The position numbers and the translations under genes are program-made. From Clostridia bacterium DTU025 (GTDB lineage Bacteria > Bacillota > DTU025): DNA of 38,431 nucleotides. Positions within the stretch are counted from its first letter, which is position 1, and each line of letters begins with the position of its first letter. Shown in pieces: positions 1 through 7,078 of the stretch. Location of the stretch: contig LFSP01000028.1 of NCBI GenBank assembly GCA_001513145.1, forward strand, positions 143-38,573, in the 5' to 3' direction. The notes beneath the pieces are model-generated. The model did not search any database. It was given only the letters and a program-made list of their open reading frames with translations, and was not told the origin of the DNA.

Positions 1-189
1 GTAACGGGCGGCACCGACGCCGGGCGCATCGGCCTGACGGAGCATGGCATACCGGTGGCGACCATGTCGCTGCCGTGTAGGTTCATACACTCGCCTGTGA
101 GCGTCATCAATCGAAGCGATCTGGACAACTACATAAAGCTCACCGGGCTGTTCCTCGACAGCCTTGACGAAAGGGGTCTGCCTGTATGA
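1..189 (+). CDS. M42 family metallopeptidase, C-terminal fragment
   Basis: Only the last 62 residues are inside the window; the 5' end lies to the left. The fragment contains GGTDAG followed by PCRFIHSP, which is the C-terminal end of M42 (glutamyl/deblocking aminopeptidase, cellulase M type) enzymes, where the final His is a metal ligand. It is clearly paralogous to the C-terminus of the next gene (GGTDAG...PCRYVHTP). Its stop codon overlaps the next start in an ATGA arrangement, so the two are translationally coupled and probably act as related cytoplasmic aminopeptidases in peptide turnover. Substrate preference cannot be read from the fragment. Confidence 0.9.
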   Translation, partial: VTGGTDAGRIGLTEHGIPVATMSLPCRFIHSPVSVINRSDLDNYIKLTGLFLDSLDERGLPV

Positions 190-1214
190 AGGACTTGATC
201 AAACGACTGACCGAAGCCTACGGCCCGTCAGGCGCCGAGGAGCAGATAAGGGAGATCATCCGCGCTGAGGTGGAGCCGTACGCCAGCGAGGTCACCGTCG
301 ACACTCTGGGTAACCTCGTCTGCAAGGTGAAGCCTCTGAGCCCGCCTGAGGGCGCCGAGCCCAAGCGGATAATGGTGGCCGCGCACATGGACGAGATAGG
401 CGTGATGGTCTCCTACGTTGACGATAAGGGCTTCATAAGGTTCTCCACCGTGGGCGGGCTCAACCCATACGTGCTCATGGGGCAGAAGGTGGTGTTCGCC
501 AACGGTACGGTGGGCGTGTTCGGCGCTGAGCGGATTGAGGACATCAAGGACCTCAAGTTCGATAAGATGTTCATCGATATCGGCGCCACGTCGCGCGAGG
601 AGGCGCTGGCCAAGGTGTCCATTGGAGACGTCGCGGCCATGAAGCGGGAGTTTTCGGACCTCGACAACCGCGTGACGTGCAAGGCCATGGACGACAGGAT
701 AGGCTGTGCCGTGATCATCGAGGCCATGAAGCGCGCGAAGCCTCAGGTCCATGAGGTTTACTGGGTGTTCACCGTCCAGGAGGAGCTGGGCCTGAGGGGC
801 GCCCGCGTTGGGGCTTACTCCGTCAACCCGCACGTTGGGATCGCCGTGGACGTAACGGGATGGGGCGATACCCCCGAGTGCACCCCGTTCAACGTGGTGC
901 TGGGCGGTGGCGCCGCCGTAAAGGCCAAGGACTCAAGCCTGATAGCCCATCCCAGGTTGAAGCGGCTGATGGTGGATGTGGCCGAGCGCGAGGGCATCAA
1001 GTACCAGCTGGAGGTGTTGGAGCGCGGCGGCACCGACGCCGGGGCGATGCAGCTCACCAGGGAGGGCGTGCCCGCCGGAACCATCTCCATCCCGTGCCGC
1101 TACGTCCACACACCGTGCGAGATGGTGGACATCGGCGACGTGGAGGCCTGCGTGAGCCTGCTGGCCGCCGTGGTGGATGAGTTGGCATCGCCTTCTGGCG
1201 GTGGTATACTCTAG
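186..1214 (+). CDS. M42 family metallopeptidase (aminopeptidase)
   Basis: A complete 342-residue cytoplasmic zinc or cobalt aminopeptidase of family M42, the usual length. Visible motifs in order are AAHMDEIG (first metal-binding His and the Asp next to it), DDRIGC (bridging Asp), QEELGLRGA (catalytic Glu and metal Glu), AVDVT (metal Asp) and YVHTP (last metal His). All expected ligands are present, so it should be active, removing N-terminal residues from peptides, probably as a dodecameric tetrahedral particle as in the family. It starts inside the stop codon of an upstream M42 paralogue. Its 3' end carries the promoter of the SCIFF peptide gene. A role in trimming the SCIFF product is possible but is only a neighbourhood guess. 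Confidence 0.95.
   Translation: MKDLIKRLTEAYGPSGAEEQIREIIRAEVEPYASEVTVDTLGNLVCKVKPLSPPEGAEPKRIMVAAHMDEIGVMVSYVDDKGFIRFSTVGGLNPYVLMGQKVVFANGTVGVFGAERIEDIKDLKFDKMFIDIGATSREEALAKVSIGDVAAMKREFSDLDNRVTCKAMDDRIGCAVIIEAMKRAKPQVHEVYWVFTVQEELGLRGARVGAYSVNPHVGIAVDVTGWGDTPECTPFNVVLGGGAAVKAKDSSLIAHPRLKRLMVDVAEREGIKYQLEVLERGGTDAGAMQLTREGVPAGTISIPCRYVHTPCEMVDIGDVEACVSLLAAVVDELASPSGGGIL
1182..1210 (+). promoter_or_regulatory. Sigma-A type promoter of the SCIFF operon
   Basis: TTGGCA (1182-1187), a 17-base spacer and TATACT (1205-1210), with an extended -10 TG at 1202-1203. It lies in the last codons of the M42 gene, so transcription should start near 1217, about 30 bases before the SCIFF start. The ribosome-binding site GGAGG is at 1230-1234. 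Confidence 0.75.
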
Positions 1215-1246
1215 AAGTAAGCGCTTTTCGGAGGTTATCGTCTACC

Positions 1247-1399
1247 ATGAAGGAGAAGAACACAGTACACGTGAAGACCATCGTCGCCGGCAACCTCAGG
1301 GCTACGGCGTCTAGTGGCGGCTGCCGGGAGTGCCAGACCTCCTGCCAGTCGGCGTGCAAGACTTCGTGCACCCTTGGGAACCAGGCGTGCAAGAGGTAA
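1247..1399 (+). CDS. SCIFF ranthipeptide precursor (six cysteines in forty-five residues)
   Basis: A 50-residue peptide starting MKEKNTVHVKTI with Cys at 26, 29, 33, 37, 41 and 48. The segment CRECQTSCQSACKTSC is the signature of the SCIFF family found across Clostridia. In known members a radical SAM maturase joins Cys sulfurs to the beta or gamma carbons of acceptor residues, giving thioether (ranthipeptide) rings. The N-terminal 25 residues act as leader for recognition by the maturase, whose gene follows directly. It has its own promoter and a GGAGG site 12 bases upstream. The biological role of SCIFF peptides is unsettled; a signalling or regulatory role has been proposed. The gene is short enough to be missed by automatic annotation. 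Confidence 0.95.
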   Translation: MKEKNTVHVKTIVAGNLRATASSGGCRECQTSCQSACKTSCTLGNQACKR

Positions 1400-2838
1400 G
1401 AGCTGATCTAAGTCTGAAGCGAGGGCGTCCCTCCCGCACCGGCATCCAGCGCAACTGGCACCGGTTCGGAGATCCGGGCGCCCGCTTGCTCCTTGATGTG
1501 CAGACCGGCAGCTTGCACGCCATCGACGAGGCGGCGTGGGCCGTGCTGGAGGCGCTGGAGCAGGCCGACGGCGGACCCCTGAGCCTCGATTCCGTGGGTG
1601 CGGTGCGCCCGTTGCCCGCTGAGACGGCGGGTGGCCACCACAGCCTGGACCTCCAATGGGTGCAGGAGGTCCTGGACGATCTGGACCTGCTGATGGAGCA
1701 GGGAGTGCTGACTTACCCTGACGAGCCCGACACCGACGTCGGGGAGCTGGGCCCGGGCGTGCTGAAGGCCATGTGCCTTCACCTGGCGCATGACTGCGAT
1801 ATGAGGTGCGGCTATTGCTTCGCTGGCACCGGCGGCTTCGGGGGCGCTAGGGCGCTGATGCCTGCCAAGGTGGGCATGGCCGCCCTCGACCTGCTGGTCG
1901 AGGCCAGCGGGCACGTCAGGCACCTTGAGGTGGACTTCTTCGGCGGCGAGCCCCTCATGAACATGGAGGCGCTGTGCCGAATAGTCCAGCACGGGCAAGA
2001 GCTGGCCGAGAGCACGGGCAAGGTTCTGAAGTTCACGGTCACCACCAACGCTCTTGGGCTCACAGATGAGATCGGGCAGTTTCTGAACGACAACGGCATC
2101 GCGGCGGTGCTGAGCCTCGATGGCAGGGCCAGGGTGCACGATGCCGTGCGGCGGGGTGTTGACGGCAAGGGCACCTTCGCAGCGGCCGCAGCCAACGCGC
2201 TGAAGTTCGTTAATTCGCGCAAGGGCGGCGAGTACTACATCAGGGGCACCTACACCAGGCGCAACCTTGACTTCGTCGATGACGTGCTGTTCCTCGCCGA
2301 CATGGGCTTTGAGACCATATCCTTCGAGCCGGTGGTGGCCGAGGCGTCGTCGCCGTACTCCATCAGGGAAGAGGATCTTCCGGACGTGTTCGCGTCGTAC
2401 GACAGGCTGGTTGGGGCCATGGCCCAGCGCCATGCCGCCGGGCAGGGATTCCGCTTCTTCCATTTCGACCTTGACATCGCCCACGGGCCGTGCTTGGCCA
2501 AGAGGCTGATGGGGTGCGGGGCAGGCAGGGAGTACGCCGCAGTCACCCCCGACGGGAAGCTGTACCCCTGTCACCAGTTCGTGGGCAGGCCAGGGTTTGA
2601 GATGGGCGACGTGCACCGGGGCATCATACGGCCCGAGGTGGGGGAGCAGTTCGGCGCCGCCCACATCTACGCCAAGCCTGCGTGCAGGGAATGCTGGGCC
2701 AGGTTCATGTGCTCAGGCGGGTGCCACGCCAACGCCCACCAGATGGCCGGGAGCCTGCATCAGCCTTACGCCATCGGCTGCGCCATCACCAAGAAGAGGC
2801 TGGAGTCGGCGCTGGCGCTCAAGGCGCTCACATCGTGA
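1330..2838 (+). CDS. Radical SAM/SPASM SCIFF peptide maturase
   Basis: This enzyme should form thioether crosslinks in the SCIFF peptide. An N-terminal region typical of SCIFF maturases (NWHRFGDPGARLLLDV, then a PqqD-like leader-binding fold) precedes the radical SAM cluster motif CDMRCGYC (C156, C160, C163). The FFGGEP segment is the usual GGE motif for SAM binding. The SPASM region has C396, C414 and the cluster C452, C455, C461, C465, which bind auxiliary iron-sulfur clusters. The start is uncertain. The ATG at 1330 lies within the SCIFF gene in another frame. GTG at 1387 still overlaps it, and homologous sequence only begins near 1450, so a GTG or rare CTG start (1414) is possible. Residue numbers here use 1330. 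Confidence 0.93.
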   Translation: MPDLLPVGVQDFVHPWEPGVQEVRADLSLKRGRPSRTGIQRNWHRFGDPGARLLLDVQTGSLHAIDEAAWAVLEALEQADGGPLSLDSVGAVRPLPAETAGGHHSLDLQWVQEVLDDLDLLMEQGVLTYPDEPDTDVGELGPGVLKAMCLHLAHDCDMRCGYCFAGTGGFGGARALMPAKVGMAALDLLVEASGHVRHLEVDFFGGEPLMNMEALCRIVQHGQELAESTGKVLKFTVTTNALGLTDEIGQFLNDNGIAAVLSLDGRARVHDAVRRGVDGKGTFAAAAANALKFVNSRKGGEYYIRGTYTRRNLDFVDDVLFLADMGFETISFEPVVAEASSPYSIREEDLPDVFASYDRLVGAMAQRHAAGQGFRFFHFDLDIAHGPCLAKRLMGCGAGREYAAVTPDGKLYPCHQFVGRPGFEMGDVHRGIIRPEVGEQFGAAHIYAKPACRECWARFMCSGGCHANAHQMAGSLHQPYAIGCAITKKRLESALALKALTS

Positions 2839-2867
2839 CAAACACGTGACACTCGACAATGGTAGTA

Positions 2868-2901
2868 TGTTCTCAGCGGCAACGCTGAGAACATTTCTAT
2901 T
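2868..2901 (+). terminator. Perfect 11-bp palindrome with short T-rich tail (terminator or operator)
   Basis: Arms TGTTCTCAGCG (2868-2878) and CGCTGAGAACA (2883-2893) are exactly complementary around a GCAA loop and are followed by TTTCTATT. It can end the SCIFF operon transcript. However, a TGGTAGTAT extended -10-like sequence (2860-2868) abuts the left arm, so the palindrome would also cover the start site of the sigma factor gene and could be a repressor operator. Confidence 0.6.
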
Positions 2902-2918
2902 ACGGGGGTGCGTGGGCG

Positions 2919-3569
2919 GTGTCGAGCCTGAAGCGGTTGGACGACGCCGAACTGGCCCGCATCTACCAGCGGGAACGTTCGGACGCAGCGTATGAGGAGC
3001 TTAGAACCAGGTACTCTCGGGCGATAAGGAGATGGGCGCTGACGTTTTCCATGGCCTACCCCACCTTCGACGCGGAGGACCTCCACCAGGAGGCGGAGGT
3101 AGGGTTCCTCGGGGCGGTGCTGAGATTCGATCCCTCGAAATCCAACATGTATCGGTTCGCGGAGACCTGCGTCAGGAGGCGGCTGTGCACCGTGGCCAGG
3201 CAGTGCCGGAGGGTGCGCAGGATACCTCCGGATAAGGAGGTGCCGCTCATGGGAGATGCTGTGGGATCAGGCTCGGATGCCGATGATGACACACCCCTGA
3301 TCGGGCTCATAGCCGACGCCAACGCGGCGGACCCGGTGAGGGAGGCCCTCAACCGGGAAACCCACACGGAGCTTTGGCGCACAGTGAAGGCGGTTCTGTC
3401 GCCGAAGGAGTTTCAGGTGCTTCAGTGCTACTGTCAGGGAGGTACATATCATCAGCTGGCTGAGCAGCTGGGAATGTCGGTGAAGGCAGTTGACAACGCC
3501 TTAGCCAGAGGCAAGCGCAAGGTGCGGCAGTGCCTTCAGAGGCACTTGGGAAGGTATGACACGGCCTAA
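2919..3569 (+). CDS. RNA polymerase sigma factor, SigH-like
   Basis: A 216-residue sigma-70 family protein, the same size as Bacillus SigH. Region 2 is visible as AEDLHQEAEVGFLGAVLRFDP followed by RFAETCVRRRL, close to the SigH pattern. Region 4 is LSPKEFQVLQCY...YHQLAEQLGMSVKAVDNALARGKRKV, where VKAVDNAL matches the DNA-recognition helix of SigH. Start is GTG at 2919 behind a G-rich ribosome-binding site. The usual sigH neighbours (cysS, secE, nusG) are absent, so this may be a paralogue rather than the main transition-phase sigma factor. It sits alone behind a palindrome and before two WYL regulators. Target genes are unknown. Confidence 0.85.
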   Translation: MSSLKRLDDAELARIYQRERSDAAYEELRTRYSRAIRRWALTFSMAYPTFDAEDLHQEAEVGFLGAVLRFDPSKSNMYRFAETCVRRRLCTVARQCRRVRRIPPDKEVPLMGDAVGSGSDADDDTPLIGLIADANAADPVREALNRETHTELWRTVKAVLSPKEFQVLQCYCQGGTYHQLAEQLGMSVKAVDNALARGKRKVRQCLQRHLGRYDTA

Positions 3570-3597
3570 CGTCGAATCACGCGTTCGGTGATGAAAC

Positions 3598-4848
3598 ATG
3601 CCGAAACGCGGTGGGAAACGAGGCAAAGCTGAGAGGCTCCAGAGGTTGCTTCAGATGGCCAGGCAGTCAGAGAACGGCTGCAGCCTGGAGGAAGCAGCCC
3701 GGAGCCTCGGCGTTTCCAGGCGCACCATATGCAGGGATATCTACGAGCTCGCGATGATCGGCGTCGCCATCAGGATCTCCGGCGACCGGGTGGTCTGTGA
3801 GGGAGGCGAATACCAGGTTGAGGCTGACGCAGTCGCGATGAGGAGGCTCGCCATCCTCAGCCTGCTGGCCTCCGGGCCGCGCACGCTCTCCGACATCACC
3901 GCCTACGTATGCGATGAGCGGCGCGGATTCGACGTTGACGAGCGCACAGTCAGGCGTGACATCGAACACATGGTGTCGGCAGGCTATGTCGTGGAACGGG
4001 CCGACGAAGCGGAGGGCCCGAAGAGCTACGCGCTCTCAGAGCTGTTCATGCCCCGCTTTTCGCTGCCCTTCTCTCAGCTTGCGGCGGTCATGCGTGCGCT
4101 GGACACCAGTCCCGCTGCCCTGGCCGACCCGGTTACTGCCGCGTCCATCAAGGGCAAGCTGATGGCCGCTCTGATGCCCGACCCGTCCCCTGTGGACCGT
4201 GTCTGCCGGCGGCGACACATCGTGGGCCGGGCGCGCATCGCCAGCAGCTCGATGCTGAGCAAGGTGGACGCGCTGGAACTGGCCGCCATGGAGGGGCGCG
4301 TGGTGGAGATGGTCTACAGGGGCCCGAAAGCCCAGGGGGAGTCAAAGCACGCGCCCAGGGCCGTGGAGCCCCTTGGCGTCGTGTACTACTGGTTCCACGA
4401 CGCATGGTACCTGGTGGCGAGGTGCCGCCAGGCAGGCGACGTGCGGCACTTCCGCGTCGATCGCATACAGAGCTTTGCCCTCACAGATGAACTCTTCCAG
4501 CCCCCCAGCGGCTTCTCGCTGGAGGATTACATGCAGGGGCCGTGGGGCGTGTACCGGGGGGAGCCGGTGCGGATCAGGGTGAGGTTCTTCGACGAGTACA
4601 ACGTCATCGACAGGGTGAAGGCTGAAACCGCCCATCGCCGCCAGGCGAAGCTGGTGCCTGTGGCGCCTGGACAGTGGGAGTACACCGACATCGTGATGGG
4701 GCTGTCGGAGTTCAGGACGTGGCTGCGGTCATTCGGAAGCTCGGCGATGGTGCTGGAGCCAGAGAGCCTCCGCGACGAGTTGGTGGCCAGCGCCAGGCGG
4801 ATGAAGGAGATGTACTCGAGGCAGGTAAGCCCAGATGAAGTGCAGTGA
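3598..4848 (+). CDS. WYL-domain transcriptional regulator (first of pair)
   Basis: A 416-residue regulator. It has an N-terminal helix-turn-helix (residues about 12-50, with EAARSLGVSRRTICRDI), a second winged-helix region (about 80-140, with DERTVRRDIEHMVSAGY) and a C-terminal WYL domain (HDAWYLVARCRQ...RHFRVDRI) followed by the WCX extension ending near LEPESLRDEL. WYL proteins often sense single-stranded nucleic acid or other ligands and control DNA-damage or defence genes; PafBC of actinobacteria is a heterodimer of two such proteins. The gene overlaps the next WYL gene by 14 bases, so the pair probably works together. The two genes downstream encode an Mre11/Rad50-like pair. Confidence 0.88.
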   Translation: MPKRGGKRGKAERLQRLLQMARQSENGCSLEEAARSLGVSRRTICRDIYELAMIGVAIRISGDRVVCEGGEYQVEADAVAMRRLAILSLLASGPRTLSDITAYVCDERRGFDVDERTVRRDIEHMVSAGYVVERADEAEGPKSYALSELFMPRFSLPFSQLAAVMRALDTSPAALADPVTAASIKGKLMAALMPDPSPVDRVCRRRHIVGRARIASSSMLSKVDALELAAMEGRVVEMVYRGPKAQGESKHAPRAVEPLGVVYYWFHDAWYLVARCRQAGDVRHFRVDRIQSFALTDELFQPPSGFSLEDYMQGPWGVYRGEPVRIRVRFFDEYNVIDRVKAETAHRRQAKLVPVAPGQWEYTDIVMGLSEFRTWLRSFGSSAMVLEPESLRDELVASARRMKEMYSRQVSPDEVQ

Positions 4849-5854
4849 GGAACTGAAGGAGCAAGCGTTCCATCGGGTGATCCGGCTGGTCAACCTGCTC
4901 ATGGCGGCTGGTGCTGAAGGGATGAGCCTCGCGGAGCTGGCACAGAAGGCGGGCACCAGCCCCGAGATAGCCCGAGACGACCTCATCACCTTGAGCGAGT
5001 ACGGCAGGGTGCCGCTCTTCTGCTCCTCCGACGACGTCGACGACGATTTCGATTCCTCGCGCCCCGACGCCCCTGCGGCCCCTCCCGACCAGGAAGTGTG
5101 GACCCTGGCATCCCGGGATTTCGCCTTCCCGGTGACCTCTCTGACCCATCAGGAGAGCGCCATGCTCCTCCACATACTCGAGTCTCTCCAGGAATGCCGC
5201 ACCCTCGCCGCAATGCTGCGACGGAGCCTGAAGCGTCCCATGGAGCGCCGACGAGTGGCGATAACCGGGCGCACCATGTATGGCGAGGGCCAGAGCGAGG
5301 AGCGCATCGCCCAACTGGAGGAGTATCTGGCGCACCGAACGTGCCTGCACATCGTGTACCAGTCCGCCCGCGGCCAGCGCGTGTCGCGGCACATCTGCCC
5401 CGTGACGCTGGTCTATGACTGGCGGACGTGCGCGTGGTACCTGTACGGCTACACCCCTTCCCTGGGGATGAGGCACTACAGGGTGTCGCGGATGATCCAC
5501 GTCTCCGAGTCGTCCGAGGCGATCCAGCCCCCTGACGACGCCGAGGTTGAGGAGCACGTGCGCACCTGCTGGGGCGTGGAGTGGAGCCGCGACCCGGTGG
5601 AGGTGGTGGTGAGGTTCTCCGACGACTTCAACGTACTGACGCGGATGCTCTCCGATACCGCCGGCAGGCCCCACGCCACGTACACTTCCCAGCCTGACGG
5701 CTCAGTGATATACCGTGATATCATGCCAGGCTGGAATGAGTTTCGAACGTGGGTGGCGACCTTCGGCGAATCCGCCGAGATCCTGAAACCCGAGGACCTT
5801 CGTCGCAGCATGGCGCAGTCCGTCGACTTGGTTCTCGCCAGGTACGGCGAGTAG
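4835..5854 (+). CDS. WYL-domain transcriptional regulator (second of pair)
   Basis: A 339-residue partner of the preceding gene. It has an N-terminal helix-turn-helix (about residues 12-55, with LAELAQKAGTSPEIARDDLITL), an acidic linker (residues 67-75, DDVDDDFDS), then a WYL domain (RTCAWYLYGYTP...RHYRVSRM) and a C-terminal WCX segment (EFRTWVATFGESAEILKPEDL). The last part is nearly superposable on the first protein's EFRTWLRSFGSSAMVLEPESL, so the two arose by duplication. It lacks the second HTH of its partner. The start is ATG at 4835, inside the end of the upstream gene. A strong hairpin with a T tract follows the stop, so the two regulators end one transcription unit. Confidence 0.88.
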   Translation: MKCSEELKEQAFHRVIRLVNLLMAAGAEGMSLAELAQKAGTSPEIARDDLITLSEYGRVPLFCSSDDVDDDFDSSRPDAPAAPPDQEVWTLASRDFAFPVTSLTHQESAMLLHILESLQECRTLAAMLRRSLKRPMERRRVAITGRTMYGEGQSEERIAQLEEYLAHRTCLHIVYQSARGQRVSRHICPVTLVYDWRTCAWYLYGYTPSLGMRHYRVSRMIHVSESSEAIQPPDDAEVEEHVRTCWGVEWSRDPVEVVVRFSDDFNVLTRMLSDTAGRPHATYTSQPDGSVIYRDIMPGWNEFRTWVATFGESAEILKPEDLRRSMAQSVDLVLARYGE

Positions 5855-5893
5855 CGCGGGGAAGGGAAGCCGCCGGGCGCGAAGAACTATTCT

Positions 5894-5930
5894 GCGTCAG
5901 CCCAAATGCGTGGGCTGGCGCGTTTTCATT
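5894..5930 (+). terminator. Rho-independent terminator after the WYL pair
   Basis: Arms GCGTCAGCCC (5894-5903) and GGGCTGGCGC (5912-5921) form 10 pairs with one G-U, followed by TTTTCATT. It separates the WYL genes from the Mre11-like gene. Confidence 0.75.
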
Positions 5931-5971
5931 TCATGGGCACTTCGAGGTAATTCGATTCGGAGGAGCTTTCA

Positions 5972-7078
5972 GTGAAGCCAGTCCACTTGATGCACTTCGC
6001 AGACCTTCACCTGGACCACGTGCTCTCCGAATACGGGCCCGCCGCGCGCAGACAGCGCCGCGCCGAACTCCTTCAGTGTTTCGATTTCATCGTCGACAAG
6101 GCCCTGTCGTCAGGCGTCAGCATCCTGCTGGTGGCAGGCGACCTGCTCTGCGCACGCTCCGTGTCAAGCTCCACACTTGAGGCTGTGAAGCGCGGCTTCG
6201 CACGGCTGGGGGAGGCCGGCGTATTCGTGGCCCTGGTGCCCGGCGAGGCCGAGGAGCCCGACGGCCTGGAGGCGCTGCGGGAGGTGGCCAGCGGCAACAA
6301 CGTCCATCTGTTCATGGGAGACGAGTGGTCCAGGGTCGAACCGATCCCAGGCGTGAGCCTGTGGGGCCTGAGGACCACTGGACGCAACGCCAGCATCAGC
6401 GTGCTCGCTGGCCTCAGGGTAGACGGACCCGGCATACACATTGGGCTGATGCACGCCACCACCGAGGGCCAGGGGCCGGACGGCCGCGGCCTGTCCACGG
6501 TCACCGGCGCGGACCTGGCCGCTTCAGGCCTTCACTACCTGGCCCTGGGGCACTACCATTCCGTCCTCAACTGTTCGGTGGGGCCCTCCGCGTGCTGGTA
6601 TCCGGGGTCGCCGGCCCACCACGATTTCTCCACCAGAGGTGAGCGCCACGTGCTCAAGGTCACGCTTGGCGACGGCCCGGCTTCGGTATCGCGGATCACG
6701 GTACCGGCGCGCCCCCACCGCGTGGTGGTGGTGGACGTTTCGGGAAAGCCCGCCGACTACCTGCGACGACGCCTGGCGGACCTCGCCAACCTCGAGCTCT
6801 GCCTGCGGGCGGTGCTGGAGGGAGAGTTGTCAGCGGGCCTGGCATGGCTGCCTGCGCGGCTGGAGCGGGAGTTCGCGCAGAGCTTCTTTCACCTTGACAT
6901 TGTAGACAACACGCGCCCGGCCCGCCCGTCGCTTCCTGGCAACGGACCTGAGGCGCTGCTTTCGAAGGAACGGGGCTCCGGCGGCGACAGGCAGCGAGAC
7001 AGGGCCCTTGCCATCGCCCTGGCGGCGCTGGAGGAGGTGGGAGCCGTTGATCATCAGAAAGATGGCCGTGTGGGGTAG
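5972..7078 (+). CDS. Mre11/SbcD (YhaO-like) metallophosphoesterase, degenerate active site
   Basis: A 368-residue calcineurin-like phosphoesterase related to SbcD/YhaO DNA repair nucleases. Motif I is intact (D11 and H13 in FADLHLD), as are D57 in VAGD, H161 in LMHA, and H194 and H196 in ALGHYH. Two usual elements are lost. The second Asp of GDxxD is Cys60, and the GNHD motif, which supplies a metal-ligand Asn and the catalytic His, is GEAE at 91-94. Nuclease activity is therefore doubtful; a structural or DNA-binding role is more likely. Start is GTG at 5972 with GGAGGAG upstream. It overlaps the next gene, its Rad50/YhaN-like partner, by 32 bases. Confidence 0.85.
   Translation: MKPVHLMHFADLHLDHVLSEYGPAARRQRRAELLQCFDFIVDKALSSGVSILLVAGDLLCARSVSSSTLEAVKRGFARLGEAGVFVALVPGEAEEPDGLEALREVASGNNVHLFMGDEWSRVEPIPGVSLWGLRTTGRNASISVLAGLRVDGPGIHIGLMHATTEGQGPDGRGLSTVTGADLAASGLHYLALGHYHSVLNCSVGPSACWYPGSPAHHDFSTRGERHVLKVTLGDGPASVSRITVPARPHRVVVVDVSGKPADYLRRRLADLANLELCLRAVLEGELSAGLAWLPARLEREFAQSFFHLDIVDNTRPARPSLPGNGPEALLSKERGSGGDRQRDRALAIALAALEEVGAVDHQKDGRVG

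Noticed and set aside
1408-2664. Open frame of 418 codons on the - strand opposite the SCIFF maturase
   Set aside because: It is antisense to a well-supported gene, has no recognisable motif or ribosome site, and such frames are common opposite GC-rich genes.
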